Assembly (NCBI RefSeq): GCF_001513975.1
Contig: NZ_KQ947999.1
Span: 56,239 to 120,238 of the forward strand
DNA: 64,000 nt
Direction: 5' to 3'
Source: Streptomyces curacoi
Lineage (GTDB): Bacteria; Actinomycetota; Actinomycetes; Streptomycetales; Streptomycetaceae
The notes under the pieces were generated by a model. The model saw only the letters and a list, made by a program, of their open reading frames with translations. It was not told the origin of the DNA and made no database searches. Shown piece by piece: positions 15,527-26,443 of this stretch; positions within the stretch are counted from its first letter, which is position 1, and the number at the start of each line of letters is the position of its first letter. Made by a program: the position numbers and the translations under genes.

Positions 15527-16528
15527 GTGAACGCAGACATTCGTTTCGGCCCAGCCACCGGCATCGGCTCCATGCCCGGCGGCGACCCCCGCGAGACCGC
15601 CAAGACCGTCACCGGCTCCTTCGAGGACTTCCCGTTCCTCGCCGAGCTCCCCGCCCGCGGCCCCGGCGCGGACATGATCGGGCGGACCGCCGGGATGCTC
15701 GTCGAGCTGTACGCGCGCGTGGAGCCCAGCGGATGGCGGATCGGCGACCGGCCGGGGCGGGACACCAAGCGGGCCCGGTCGTGGCTGGGGGAGGACCTCG
15801 ACGCGCTGGAGGAGTTCACCCAGGGGTACGAGGGTCCGCTGAAGGTCCAGGCCGTGGGGCCGTGGACGTTGGCCGCCGCGCTGGAGCTGAAGAACGGCGA
15901 GGCCGCCCTCTCCGACGCCGGCGCCTGCCGCGACCTCGCCGCCTCGCTTGCCGAGGGGCTGCGGCTGCATCTGGAGGAGGTCGGGCGGCGCGTACCCGGA
16001 GCCCAGCTCGTCCTCCAGCTCGACGAGCCCTCCCTCGTGGCGGTACTGCGCGGACAGGTGAAGACCGCCAGCGGTTACCGGGCCCACCGTGCCGTCGACC
16101 GGCAGGTCGTCGAGGCCACCCTCCGCGACGTCGTCGGGGTTAACGGCGACGGCCCGGTCGTGGTCCACTCGTGCGCACCGGACGTCCCGTTCGCCCTGCT
16201 GCGCCGGGCGGGCGCGGCGGCGATCTCCTTCGACTTCTCGCTCCTCACCGAGCGTGACGACGACGCGATCGGCGAGGCGGTGGAAGCGGGCACCCGGCTC
16301 TTCGCAGGTGTCGTCCCGGGCACGGACGGCCCGTTGTCAGACCCTGCCGGTAGCGTCATGGGTGTCAGGACGCTGTGGCGCAGGCTGGGGCTGTCACCGG
16401 GGCTTCTCGCGGAGGCGGTCACCCTCACGCCGTCGTGCGGACTCGCGGGGGCCTCCCCGGAGTACGCGCGTGGGGCCCTCGCCCACTGCGTCCGGGCGGC
16501 GAGATCCCTCGCTGACAACCCAGAGTAA
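15527..16528 (+). CDS. MetE C-terminal domain protein (core-MetE-like methionine synthase)
   Basis: 333 aa, matching only the C-terminal catalytic barrel of cobalamin-independent methionine synthase, whose full length is about 750 residues. It opens with ATGIGSMPGGDP and carries zinc-ligand motifs VVVHSCAP (His and Cys) and TPSCGLAGAS (Cys), plus LVLQLDEPSL. Core-MetE proteins lacking the folate-binding N-terminal half use other methyl donors in some organisms. Whether this one makes methionine is open. It is followed 16 bases later by ligA. Confidence 0.82.
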   Translation: MNADIRFGPATGIGSMPGGDPRETAKTVTGSFEDFPFLAELPARGPGADMIGRTAGMLVELYARVEPSGWRIGDRPGRDTKRARSWLGEDLDALEEFTQGYEGPLKVQAVGPWTLAAALELKNGEAALSDAGACRDLAASLAEGLRLHLEEVGRRVPGAQLVLQLDEPSLVAVLRGQVKTASGYRAHRAVDRQVVEATLRDVVGVNGDGPVVVHSCAPDVPFALLRRAGAAAISFDFSLLTERDDDAIGEAVEAGTRLFAGVVPGTDGPLSDPAGSVMGVRTLWRRLGLSPGLLAEAVTLTPSCGLAGASPEYARGALAHCVRAARSLADNPE

Positions 16529-16543
16529 CGGGAGGACAACACG

Positions 16544-18739
16544 GTGGCCGGCGACAAGCAAGCGGAGACGACGGCGGTGCCCGCCGAGGCCCGCGAGAAG
16601 CACGCGCAGCTGGCGGAGCAGATCGAGGAGCACCGCTTCCGGTACTACGTGAAGGACGCTCCCGTCATCAGCGACGCGGAGTTCGACAAGCTCCTGCGTT
16701 CCCTGGAGGCACTGGAGGGGGAGTATCCGGAGCTGCGTACGCCGGACTCGCCGACCCAGAAGGTCGCGGGGTCGTACGAGACGGATTTCACGGCGGTCGA
16801 GCACCGCCAGCGCATGCTCTCGCTCGACAACACCTTCAACGACGACGACCTCGCCGCCTGGGCCGACCGCATCGCCAGGGAGCTGGGCGACCAGGAGTAC
16901 CACTTCCTGTGTGAGCTGAAGGTCGACGGACTAGCCGTCAACCTCACCTACGAAAAGGGCCGCCTCACGCGCGCGGCCACCCGCGGCGACGGCCGCACCG
17001 GCGAGGACATCACCCCGAATGTCCGTACGATCGCGGAGATCCCGGACCGCCTGAAGGGCGAGCAGGTCCCCGAACTGGTGGAGATCCGGGGGGAGGTCTA
17101 CTTCCCGATGGAGAAGTTCCTCGACCTCAACGAGCGCTTGGTCGCCGCCGGTGACAAGCCCTTCGCCAACCCCCGCAACGCCGCCGCCGGTTCGCTGCGG
17201 CAAAAGGACCCGCGCGTCACCGCCACGCGCCCGCTGCACATGGTCGTCCACGGCATCGGCGCCCTGGAGGGCTTCGACGGCATGACCCGTCTCTCCGAGG
17301 CCTACGACCTGCTGAAGTCCTGGGGCCTGCCCACCGCCCGCCACAACAAGGTGGTCGACGACCTTGACGGCGTACGCGAGTTCATCGCGTACTTCGGTGA
17401 GAACCGCCACTCCGTGGAGCACGAGATCGACGGAGTCGTGGTCAAGCTGGACGAGATCCGTCTGCAGGGACGGCTCGGCTCCACAGCGCGCGCCCCGCGT
17501 TGGGCGATCGCCTACAAGTACGCGCCGGAAGAGGTCAACACCAAGCTCATCGACATCAAGGTGGGCGTCGGCCGCACCGGTCGGGTGACGCCGTACGCCC
17601 AGGTCGAGCCCGTCACGGTCGCGGGCAGCGAGGTCGAGTTCGCCACCCTGCACAACCAGGAGATCGTCAAGGCCAAGGGCGTCCTCATCGGCGACACGGT
17701 GGTGCTGCGCAAGGCTGGTGACGTCATCCCGGAGATCCTCGGCCCGGTCGTCGATCTGCGTGACGGCAGCGAGCGGGAGTTCGTGATGCCGAGCGAGTGC
17801 CCCGAGTGCGGTACGGCGCTCAGGCCCATGAAGGAGGGCGACGTCGACCTCCGCTGCCCCAACGCCCGCACCTGCCCGGCCCAGTTGCGCGAGCGTGTCT
17901 CCTACCTCGCGGGTCGCGAGTGCCTGGACATCGAGCACTTCGGAGATGTGGCCGCTGCCGCGCTCACCCGCCCGCTCGAGCCGGCCGACCCGCCGTTGGT
18001 CGACGAGGGCGACCTTTTCGACCTGACGGTGGAGAAGCTGCTGCCCATCAAGGCCTACGTCCTCGATCCGGACAGCGGTCTGCCCAAGCGGGACCCCAAG
18101 ACGGGCGAGGAGAAGGTCGTCACGGTGTTCGCCAACCAGAAGGGCGAGCCGAAGAAGAACACCCTGGCCCTGCTGGAGAACATCGAGGCGGCCAAGCAGC
18201 GCCCGCTCGCCCGGTTCCTCAACGGGCTGTCCATCCGGCACGTCGGACCGGTGGCGGCGCAGGCCCTCGCGCGCGAGTTCCGCTCGATCGACCGCATCGA
18301 GCAGGCGACCGAGGAGGAGTTGGCGACCACCGACGGCGTCGGTCCCATCATCGCCGCCGCGCTCAAGGAGTGGTTCGCCGAGGACTGGCACCGCGAGATC
18401 GTCCGCAAGTGGAAGGCCGCCGGCGTACCGCTGGAGGACGAGTCGACCGGCGAGGACGAGGGACCGCGCCCCCTGGAAGGGCTTACCGTCGTCGTCACCG
18501 GCACGCTGGAGCACTTCACCCGCGACGGCGCCAAGGAGGCGCTGCAGAGCCGCGGAGCGAAGGTGACCGGTTCTGTCTCGAAGAAGACGTCTTTCGTCGT
18601 CGTGGGCGACAGTCCTGGGTCCAAGTACGACAAGGCCATGCAGCTCAAGGTGCCTGTGCTGAACGAGGACGGCTTCAACGTCCTGCTGGAACAGGGCCCC
18701 GACGCGGCGGCCGAAGTTGCCCTCCCCGTAGCGGAGTAG
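16544..18739 (+). CDS. ligA: NAD-dependent DNA ligase LigA
   Basis: 731 aa. Domains run in order: Ia (RFRYYVKDAPVISDAEFD), adenylation with catalytic K126 in ELKVDG, OB fold (VGRTGRVTPYAQVEPV), a four-Cys zinc finger (CPECG...CPNARTCPAQ), helix-hairpin-helix repeats and a C-terminal BRCT domain from about 645. A segment of about 25 residues in the HhH region (DPDSGLPKRDPKTGEEKVV) is an actinobacterial-style insertion. GTG 16544 has GGGAGG 8 bases upstream. Expected to seal nicks in replication and repair. Confidence 0.98.
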   Translation: MAGDKQAETTAVPAEAREKHAQLAEQIEEHRFRYYVKDAPVISDAEFDKLLRSLEALEGEYPELRTPDSPTQKVAGSYETDFTAVEHRQRMLSLDNTFNDDDLAAWADRIARELGDQEYHFLCELKVDGLAVNLTYEKGRLTRAATRGDGRTGEDITPNVRTIAEIPDRLKGEQVPELVEIRGEVYFPMEKFLDLNERLVAAGDKPFANPRNAAAGSLRQKDPRVTATRPLHMVVHGIGALEGFDGMTRLSEAYDLLKSWGLPTARHNKVVDDLDGVREFIAYFGENRHSVEHEIDGVVVKLDEIRLQGRLGSTARAPRWAIAYKYAPEEVNTKLIDIKVGVGRTGRVTPYAQVEPVTVAGSEVEFATLHNQEIVKAKGVLIGDTVVLRKAGDVIPEILGPVVDLRDGSEREFVMPSECPECGTALRPMKEGDVDLRCPNARTCPAQLRERVSYLAGRECLDIEHFGDVAAAALTRPLEPADPPLVDEGDLFDLTVEKLLPIKAYVLDPDSGLPKRDPKTGEEKVVTVFANQKGEPKKNTLALLENIEAAKQRPLARFLNGLSIRHVGPVAAQALAREFRSIDRIEQATEEELATTDGVGPIIAAALKEWFAEDWHREIVRKWKAAGVPLEDESTGEDEGPRPLEGLTVVVTGTLEHFTRDGAKEALQSRGAKVTGSVSKKTSFVVVGDSPGSKYDKAMQLKVPVLNEDGFNVLLEQGPDAAAEVALPVAE

Positions 18740-19011
18740 CGGTTGAAGACCCCCTGATCGGCGCATACCAGATGCATACGGGTGGCTGGGGCGCATTCGG
18801 GCAACCGTCGACGACCGCTGCCCGTGGGAGCCTTGTGCGGCCTACTGTTGAGGTGTGCGCCTGCCGTGCCCAGCTGCGGTTGGGGCATCCCCTTGCTCTT
18901 GAAGAGCCTTGAAGGGCGAGGGGAAGGGTTTTCCAACGCGGTGCCGTTGAGGGTTGTTGTCGGGCATCGGGCCGCGTGGCGTGGGCACCGCCGGCTGTGA
19001 GAGGGACGGGA

Positions 19012-21246
19012 ATGGAACCGACCGAGAGCGCCGCCCCGGACTCACGGCTGCGCCGGATGGCCGGCGCGTGGCGGGGGTGGGCGACGCGGACCGTGGAGCG
19101 TTCGCGCGCGGAAAGAGACGCCGGGCGCGCCGCCGGTCGGCCCACCGCGGCGGACGGCCGCCCCGCCGTGCAGTTCGGCGCCGAGCGCACCGCCGGGCTG
19201 CCGGGCTCCGATCCTGAACGTCACCTGTCCTGGCCCGCGCTGCCCGCGGCGGTCGTCGCGGTGGCCGGGTTCGTCCTCGGCGCCGGGTTCTACCGGGCGT
19301 TCACCGGCGGCCACGCCCTCTTCCCGTCCGGCACCGTCGGCTGGTCCCTGGCCGTGCTGACCGGCATCATCGTCGGCCACCTCGTCGCACTCGGCCGGGC
19401 CCGCTGGTGGGGCGGCACCGGCTCCGGCGCCGCCCTCACCCTCGCCGTGCTGATGCTGTACGGCTGGGTGCCCGCGGGCATGGTCAGCCTCACCGTCGTC
19501 GTCCTGGTCGGCATCGCCCGCCGGGGCCGCTGGCGGCAGGGCGTGCTGCACGGCGCGGTGGACATCCTCGGCATCGCCGCCGGGGCCCTCGTGCTGGCCG
19601 CCTTCGGCCGCGTACCAACCGTCGAGAACCCCTGGAACCCCGACACCTGGACGCTCTACACCGCCCCCGGCGTGGCGCTCGTCGCCGCCGCCTATCTCTC
19701 GGTCACCCGCGTCCTGCTCTGGTATCTGCACGCCCCGCGCGGCGGCCTGCCCACCGTCGCCCGCACCGCCCTGGTCAGACAGGGACTGGTCGCGGTCGCA
19801 CTGCTCGGCATCGCACCGCTGGTGTGCGTGGTCGCCATCGCCAAGCCCCTCCTGCTGCCGCTGTTCTCCATCCCCCTCATCGCCCTCGACTCCACCCTGT
19901 GGATCGCCCGGGCCCGGGCCGAGGAGCAGCTGCGCGATCCGCTGACCGGGCTGCCCAACCGGCAGTGGCTGCTGGAACGCATCTGGACCGCGCTCGACGA
20001 CGCCGAGCGCATCGGCGCCCGGTCCGCCCTGATGCTGATCGACCTCGACCGTTTCCGGTCGGTCAACGACACCCTCGGTCATCTCGCCGGCGACCGGTTG
20101 CTGCTGCAGATAGCGGACCGGCTGCGCCTGGCCCTGCCGCGCGGAGCGGAGGCCGCACGGCTCGGCGGTGACGAGTTCGCCGTCTTACTGCCGGTCGCCG
20201 ACTCCACCACGTCCGCGACCCGGGTCGCCCGCGGCCTCGTCGCCGCCCTGAGCTCCCCGCTCGATCTCGACGGACTCACGCTGGTCCTGGAGGCCAGCGC
20301 CGGCGTCGCCGTCTTCCCCGACCACGCCCTCGACGCCGAGGGCATGCTGCGGCGCGCGGACGTGGCGATGTACCAGGCGAAACGGGACCGTACGGGCGTG
20401 GAGGTCTACGAGTCGAAGCGGGACTCCAACACCCCGGACCGGCTGGGCCTGCTGGGGGATCTGCGCCGGGCCCTCGACGCGCACGAGGTCGAGCTGCACT
20501 ACCAGCCGAAGGTCCGCTTCGACGGGCAGGTCGCCGGCCTTGAGGCCCTGGTCCGCTGGGTGCATCCCGAGCGCGGGAAGGTGCCGCCGGACGAGTTCAT
20601 AGCGATCGCCGAGTCCTCGGGGCTGATGCCGCATCTGACGGAGTACGTGCTGGAGACGGCGCTCGGGCAGGTGGCCCAGTGGCGGTCGCAGGGCCTGTAC
20701 GTGCCCGTCGCGGTCAACGTCTCTCCGCGTGATGTCCACACCCCCGGATTCGCGGGCTCCGTCGCCGCGCGGCTCGCCCGGCACGGGGTCCCGGCGGGAG
20801 CGCTCCAACTGGAGATAACGGAACACGTCCTGCTGGAGGACCCGCAGCGGGCCGCGGACACCCTCGCCGGGCTGACCGGGCACGGCGTGAAGATGTCCCT
20901 GGACGACTTCGGCACGGGGTACTCCTCCCTCGTGCATCTGAGACGGCTGCCCGTGAGCGAGCTGAAGATCGACCGCTCGTTCGTGGCCCGGCTCGCGGTG
21001 GACGCCGAGGACGCGGCGATCGTGCGCTGCACGGTGGAGCTGGCGCATTCGCTGGGCCTGCTCGTGGTCGCCGAGGGCGTCGAGGACGACGAGACATGGG
21101 AACGGCTGCGGGATCTGGGCTGCGACGCCGTACAGGGCTGGCTGGTGGCGGCGGCGATGCCGCCCGAGGAGACGACGGCGTGGCTGCGGGCACGGGGGTC
21201 GCGCGGGTGGCAGCGGCCAAGGGCGGCTCTGCCGGCCGCGGAGTAA
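19012..21246 (+). CDS. rmdB: Membrane GGDEF-EAL protein RmdB, c-di-GMP phosphodiesterase
   Basis: 744 aa. About 65 hydrophilic residues lead into roughly eight membrane helices (68-300), then GGDEF (residues 385-389, ARLGGDEF) and EAL domains. EAL catalytic motifs are intact: E511 in EALVRW, AVNVSPRD, LEITEHV and LDDFGTGYSS. The GGDEF lacks the upstream RxxD inhibitory site. RmdB of S. coelicolor degrades c-di-GMP and affects development. The start is ATG 19012 with GAGAGGGACGGG upstream. The 272 bases before it hold no firm signal beyond weak hairpins around 18890-18925. Confidence 0.88.
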   Translation: MEPTESAAPDSRLRRMAGAWRGWATRTVERSRAERDAGRAAGRPTAADGRPAVQFGAERTAGLPGSDPERHLSWPALPAAVVAVAGFVLGAGFYRAFTGGHALFPSGTVGWSLAVLTGIIVGHLVALGRARWWGGTGSGAALTLAVLMLYGWVPAGMVSLTVVVLVGIARRGRWRQGVLHGAVDILGIAAGALVLAAFGRVPTVENPWNPDTWTLYTAPGVALVAAAYLSVTRVLLWYLHAPRGGLPTVARTALVRQGLVAVALLGIAPLVCVVAIAKPLLLPLFSIPLIALDSTLWIARARAEEQLRDPLTGLPNRQWLLERIWTALDDAERIGARSALMLIDLDRFRSVNDTLGHLAGDRLLLQIADRLRLALPRGAEAARLGGDEFAVLLPVADSTTSATRVARGLVAALSSPLDLDGLTLVLEASAGVAVFPDHALDAEGMLRRADVAMYQAKRDRTGVEVYESKRDSNTPDRLGLLGDLRRALDAHEVELHYQPKVRFDGQVAGLEALVRWVHPERGKVPPDEFIAIAESSGLMPHLTEYVLETALGQVAQWRSQGLYVPVAVNVSPRDVHTPGFAGSVAARLARHGVPAGALQLEITEHVLLEDPQRAADTLAGLTGHGVKMSLDDFGTGYSSLVHLRRLPVSELKIDRSFVARLAVDAEDAAIVRCTVELAHSLGLLVVAEGVEDDETWERLRDLGCDAVQGWLVAAAMPPEETTAWLRARGSRGWQRPRAALPAAE

Positions 21247-21270
21247 CAGTCTCGGCCTGCCTGCGCGACA

Positions 21271-21350
21271 GCGCGCCCCTCAGGGGGCGCGGGGCTGGAT
21301 CTCCATGCGGCTCCGCCGCGTGGGCGCGACCAGCCACGACGGCGCCGCAG
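21271..21350 (+). repeat. Dispersed Streptomyces intergenic repeat, long form
   Basis: It begins gcgcccctcagggggcgcgg, contains a small atgcggctccgccgcgt hairpin and ends gcgaccagccacgacggcgc plus cgcag. The ends match the copy at 6668-6719. The central 29-base part is absent there. It lies 25 bases after the rmdB stop and could help end that transcript. Confidence 0.6.
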
Positions 21351-21439
21351 ACCGACGAAGTCCTGGCCCGGCACCCCCGTCCGCCGCGGCCGGGCCACGC
21401 CCCCGGGAAACCGTTTAACGGCCGGAGGCCCCCGCCCCA

Positions 21440-21445
21440 TAGGAT
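21440..21445 (+). promoter_or_regulatory. Candidate -10 for gatC
   Basis: TAGGAT lies 40 bases before ATG 21486. The best upstream match, TTAACG at 21415-21420, is 19 bases away, so the -35 assignment is weak. A GAGGA ribosome-binding site lies about 8 bases before the start codon. Confidence 0.45.
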
Positions 21446-21485
21446 TGGCCCCAAACCACACACACTCACCCCAGAGGATCGCTGC

Positions 21486-21782
21486 ATGCCTGGCATCACG
21501 CGCGAGGAGGTCGCCCACCTCGCCCGGCTGGCGCGTCTGGAGCTGAAGCCCGAAGAGCTCGACCACTTCGCAGGCCAGCTGGACGACATCATCGGCGCGG
21601 TGGCCCGCGTCAGTGAGGTCGCCGACCAAGACGTACCGCCGACCTCGCACCCGCTCCCGCTGACGAACGTCATGCGGGCGGACGAGGTCCGTCCGTCGCT
21701 CAACCCCGAGCAGGCGCTCTCCGGCGCCCCGGCCCAGGAGCAGCAGCGTTTCAAGGTGCCGCAGATCCTGGGGGAGGACTGA
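21486..21782 (+). CDS. gatC: Asp-tRNA(Asn)/Glu-tRNA(Gln) amidotransferase subunit C
   Basis: 98 aa, the standard length. The N-terminal helices read ITREEVAHLARLARLEL and the C-terminal arm VRPSLNPEQAL wraps between GatA and GatB. It stabilises the heterotrimer that amidates mischarged Glu-tRNA(Gln) or Asp-tRNA(Asn). gatA begins 6 bases after its stop, so the genes form one transcript. Confidence 0.97.
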   Translation: MPGITREEVAHLARLARLELKPEELDHFAGQLDDIIGAVARVSEVADQDVPPTSHPLPLTNVMRADEVRPSLNPEQALSGAPAQEQQRFKVPQILGED

Positions 21783-21787
21783 TCGCC

Positions 21788-23277
<1,490 letters not shown>

Positions 23278-23281
<4 letters not shown>

Positions 23282-23520
23282 GCAAGGCACTGTCCAAGGC
23301 CAAGGGCTTCAAGAAGTCCAAGTCCGGTCTGTATGTGTCGATGGCCACGTCGGCCTTCGGCGTGATCGGTGTCGTCAAGCAGATCAAGAAGGCCCGCACC
23401 GACAACGACACGCTGCGGCTGATCGACGCCGTCGTGACGGGCGCCGCTGTCGTCACCAACCTCGCCATCCTGTACCGCGAGCTGAAGCGTCTCGGCGACG
23501 ACGACGTCCTGCTGGGCTGA
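23278..23520 (+). CDS. Small protein embedded between gatA and gatB, unknown function
   Basis: 80 aa from GTG 23278, overlapping the gatA stop as GTGA. The N-terminus is very basic (SKALSKAKGFKKSKSG). It is followed by a hydrophobic stretch (LYVSMATSAFGVIGVV), a charged turn KQIKKARTDNDT, and a second hydrophobic stretch (DAVVTGAAVVTNLAILY). A hairpin-like membrane association is plausible. gatB follows after 15 bases. No family was recognised. Tight coupling in both directions suggests a real gene rather than a spacer ORF. Confidence 0.75.
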
Positions 23521-23535
23521 GAGGGAAGTTTCACC

Positions 23536-25050
23536 GTGACCACCACGACCGACCTGGTGTCGTACGAGGACGCGCTGGCGTCGTACGACCCCGTCATGGG
23601 CCTTGAGGTCCATGTCGAACTCGGCACCAAGACCAAGATGTTCTGCGGCTGTTCGACCGCGCTGGGCGCCGAGCCGAACACCCAGACCTGTCCCACCTGC
23701 CTCGGCCTGCCCGGCTCGCTCCCGGTCGTCAACGCGACCGGCGTCGAGTCCGCGATCAAGATCGGTCTCGCGCTGAACTGCGAGATCGCCGAGTGGTGCC
23801 GCTTCGCCCGGAAGAACTACTTCTATCCGGACATGCCGAAGAACTTCCAGACCTCCCAGTACGACGAGCCGATCGCCTTCAACGGCTACCTCGACGTACA
23901 GCTGGAGGACGGCGAGACCTTCCGCGTGGAGATCGAGCGCGCCCACATGGAGGAGGACACCGGCAAGTCGACGCACGTCGGCGGCGCGACGGGCCGTATC
24001 CACGGCGCCTCGCACTCGCTGCTGGACTACAACCGCGCCGGCATCCCGCTGATCGAGATCGTCACCAAGCCGATCGTCGGCGCGGGCGAGCGCGCCCCCG
24101 AGGTGGCGAAGGCGTACGTCCGTGAGCTGCGCGAGCTCATCAAGGCGCTCGGCGTCTCCGAGGCCCGTATGGAGATGGGCCAGATGCGCTGCGACGTGAA
24201 CCTGTCGCTGATGCCGAAGGGCTCGGACAAGTTCGGCACGCGCTCCGAGACGAAGAACGTCAACTCGCTGCGTTCGGTGGAGCGGGCCTGCCGTTACGAG
24301 ATCCAGCGCCACGCCGCCGTGCTCAGCAGCGGTGGGACGATCGTCCAGGAGACCCGTCACTTCCACGAGGACACGGGGTCCACGACCTCGGGCCGGGTGA
24401 AGGAAGAGGCCGAGGACTACCGGTACTTCCCGGAGCCCGACCTCGTCCCGGTCGCCCCGACCCGCGAGTGGGTCGAGGAACTGCGCGCCGGGCTCCCGGA
24501 GTTGCCGCTGGTGCGCCGCAACCGGCTCCGTGAGGAGTGGGGGATCTCCGCCACCGACATGCAGGCGATCCTCAACGCCGGTGCGCTGGAGCCGATCGTC
24601 GCCACCATCGAGGCCGGGGCCGACGCCGCCTCCGCCCGCAAGTGGTGGATGGGTGAGCTGGCCCGTACGGCCAACGAGACCAGCATGTCCCTGGAGCTGC
24701 TGCCGATCACGCCCGAGCAGGTCGCCCGGGTGACCTCGCTGGTCGCCGAGGGCTCCCTCAACGACAAGCTGGCCCGCCAGGTCATCGACGGCGTGCTCAA
24801 GGGCGAGGGCACCCCTGATGAGGTCGTCGAGAAGCGTGGTCTGAAGGTCGTCTCCGACGAGGGTGCGCTCACCACCGCCGTGGACGAGGCCATCGCCGGC
24901 AACCCGGCCATCGCGGACAAGATCCGCGGCGGCAAGGTGGCCGCCGCCGGCGCCCTGGTCGGCGCGGTCATGAAGGCCACGCGCGGCCAGGCCGACGCGG
25001 CCCGCGTCAAGGAGCTGATCCTGGAGAAGCTGGGCGTCAGCGAGGGCTGA
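23536..25050 (+). CDS. gatB: Asp-tRNA(Asn)/Glu-tRNA(Gln) amidotransferase subunit B
   Basis: 504 aa. The kinase-like catalytic cradle begins YDPVMGLEVHVELGTKTKMF. Zinc ligands lie in FCGCS and CPTCLGLPGSLP. The C-terminal helical and YqeY-like tail (from about 350) binds tRNA. It phosphorylates the misacylated amino acid and transfers the ammonia delivered from GatA. GTG 23536 follows GAGGGAAG. A strong hairpin closes the operon. Confidence 0.98.
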   Translation: MTTTTDLVSYEDALASYDPVMGLEVHVELGTKTKMFCGCSTALGAEPNTQTCPTCLGLPGSLPVVNATGVESAIKIGLALNCEIAEWCRFARKNYFYPDMPKNFQTSQYDEPIAFNGYLDVQLEDGETFRVEIERAHMEEDTGKSTHVGGATGRIHGASHSLLDYNRAGIPLIEIVTKPIVGAGERAPEVAKAYVRELRELIKALGVSEARMEMGQMRCDVNLSLMPKGSDKFGTRSETKNVNSLRSVERACRYEIQRHAAVLSSGGTIVQETRHFHEDTGSTTSGRVKEEAEDYRYFPEPDLVPVAPTREWVEELRAGLPELPLVRRNRLREEWGISATDMQAILNAGALEPIVATIEAGADAASARKWWMGELARTANETSMSLELLPITPEQVARVTSLVAEGSLNDKLARQVIDGVLKGEGTPDEVVEKRGLKVVSDEGALTTAVDEAIAGNPAIADKIRGGKVAAAGALVGAVMKATRGQADAARVKELILEKLGVSEG

Positions 25051-25056
25051 GCACAC

Positions 25057-25101
25057 GACTCGGGGGGATGTGCCGTCGTACCGGCGCATCCCCCCCGAGT
25101 C
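25057..25101. terminator. Bidirectional terminator-like hairpin between gatB and methyltransferase
   Basis: The stem pairs GACTCGGGGGG and following bases (25057-25075) with 25082-25101, interrupted by one bulged C and a G-U pair, around a 6-base loop. It lies 6 bases after the gatB stop and 8 bases from the stop of the convergent gene. Confidence 0.8.
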
Positions 25102-25109
25102 ATGTCACC

Positions 25110-25913
25110 TCACAGACGACGTCCTACGAGTCGTACGAAGCCCAGCGCGCGGCCCTCGTCCGCCCGCACCATCTCGCCGACCTCTCGGGCCATCGTGCGA
25201 TGGAGCTCCTCCGGGCTCTCCTCGGCGATCACATCGCACCACAGCAGCCAGTCCCGCCAGCCGTCCTCCAGCCAGTCGGCCGCCTCGACCTCGACGGCCC
25301 CGCTGCGGGTCCAGTGCCGACGCCACCAGTCGGCGGTGTGGAAGCACCAGAAGTCCGGCTGCCACCACTGCGCGAGGTGGGCCGGCGGTTCGACGCCCTC
25401 CGGCTCCTCACGCAGTGCCGGTACCACGACACCGATCCGTCCGCCCGGCTTGAGCAGCCGCGTCAGGCTGGGCAGATAGAGATCGTTCGTGCCGAAGTAC
25501 TGGTACGCGTCGATGCTCACGATCGTGTCGAAGCTGCCCTCGGCGAACGGCAGGTCGTGCGCCTCGGTGTGCACGGGCAGCACACGGTCGGCGAAACCGG
25601 CCTCGGTGACGCGCTCGGCGTTCTCGTCGGGCTTGATCCAGAGGTCGGCGGCGGTGACCTGGGCGTCGTACTCCCTGGCCAGGAAGATCGAGGTCATCGC
25701 CCGGCCGCAGCCCAGGTCGAGGACGCGTGCGCCGGGGCGCAGGGCGTCCAGGCCGAGGGCGGGGGCCAGCCACTCCAGCAGCCACAGCGCGTTCGGGCCC
25801 ATCTGGTTGTCGATGACCCAGCGGGCGTCGTAGCGGTTGCTGCGCGGGTAGCGGGGGTGGGTCAGCCTCTTGGTGAGGTCCTCACTCGAGGTCCTCGGGG
25901 TGGTGTCCGGCAT
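25110..25913 (-). CDS. SAM-dependent methyltransferase
   Basis: 267 aa from ATG 25913, preceded by AAGGAG. SAM-binding motif I is VLDLGCGRAMTSIFLA, motif II TAADLWIKPD and the later DTIVSIDAYQYFG is the acidic post-I region. The Trp-rich C-terminal part (QWWQPDFWCFHTADWW) may form the acceptor pocket. It resembles the cyclopropane/small-molecule methyltransferase type; no substrate can be assigned. It is convergent with gatB. Confidence 0.85.
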   Translation of the reverse strand: MPDTTPRTSSEDLTKRLTHPRYPRSNRYDARWVIDNQMGPNALWLLEWLAPALGLDALRPGARVLDLGCGRAMTSIFLAREYDAQVTAADLWIKPDENAERVTEAGFADRVLPVHTEAHDLPFAEGSFDTIVSIDAYQYFGTNDLYLPSLTRLLKPGGRIGVVVPALREEPEGVEPPAHLAQWWQPDFWCFHTADWWRRHWTRSGAVEVEAADWLEDGWRDWLLWCDVIAEESPEELHRTMAREVGEMVRADEGRALGFVRLVGRRL

Positions 25914-26101
25914 CGGTGAACGGGCTCCTTGAGTCCTGGAAAGCGGAAAGGGATACGGAGGAGCTCGGCCGGACACTCATTCACTGCACCTGCCCAGGTC
26001 GGCGGCATATCTGCCGCGGGATGGCTGACCTTCGGAAGCTAGCAGCCCGCACCCGCGCCCCGCATCCGGTTTCCCAGCGCGACGCGCTACGCTCGCCCGC
26101 C

Positions 26102-26443
26102 ATGAGTGGACGCGGTGATTCCGAGATAGCCGAGACACGGGAGGAGCAGTCCGACCTGGGCGACGCGCGGGCCTTGGACGACGTCGAGGACCCGGCGCGG
26201 GAGGCGCGGCGGGCCCGCTGGACGGCGGTCGTGACCGGGGCGCTGCTCACCCTGGCCGGGCTGGCCGCCTCGACGCTGCGCGCCACCGGCTCCGCCCCGG
26301 CCCTCGTCCCGGCCGCCTACGCCTTCGGCGCCGCCGTCTGCGCGCTCGCCGCCTTCCTCGGCAACCGGGGGCGCACCCGGCGGGCGCTGTGGCTGCTCGT
26401 CGCCGGGGTGATGGTGATGGCACTGGGCGACCAGTTCGACTGA
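26102..26443 (+). CDS. Small two-helix membrane protein, unknown function
   Basis: 113 aa. An acidic N-terminal half of about 45 residues is followed by two membrane helices (TAVVTGALLTLAGLAAST and PAAYAFGAAVCALAAFLG), a basic loop NRGRTRR and a third hydrophobic segment. TACGCT at 26088-26093 is 8 bases before ATG 26102, so the message may be almost leaderless. No family was recognised. Confidence 0.68.
   Translation: MSGRGDSEIAETREEQSDLGDARALDDVEDPAREARRARWTAVVTGALLTLAGLAASTLRATGSAPALVPAAYAFGAAVCALAAFLGNRGRTRRALWLLVAGVMVMALGDQFD

Noticed and set aside
18740..19011. Possible small gene or RNA between ligA and rmdB
   Set aside because: Short open frames lack ribosome-binding sites and recognisable sequence, and the hairpins near 18890-18925 are weak. 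Nothing can be supported here.
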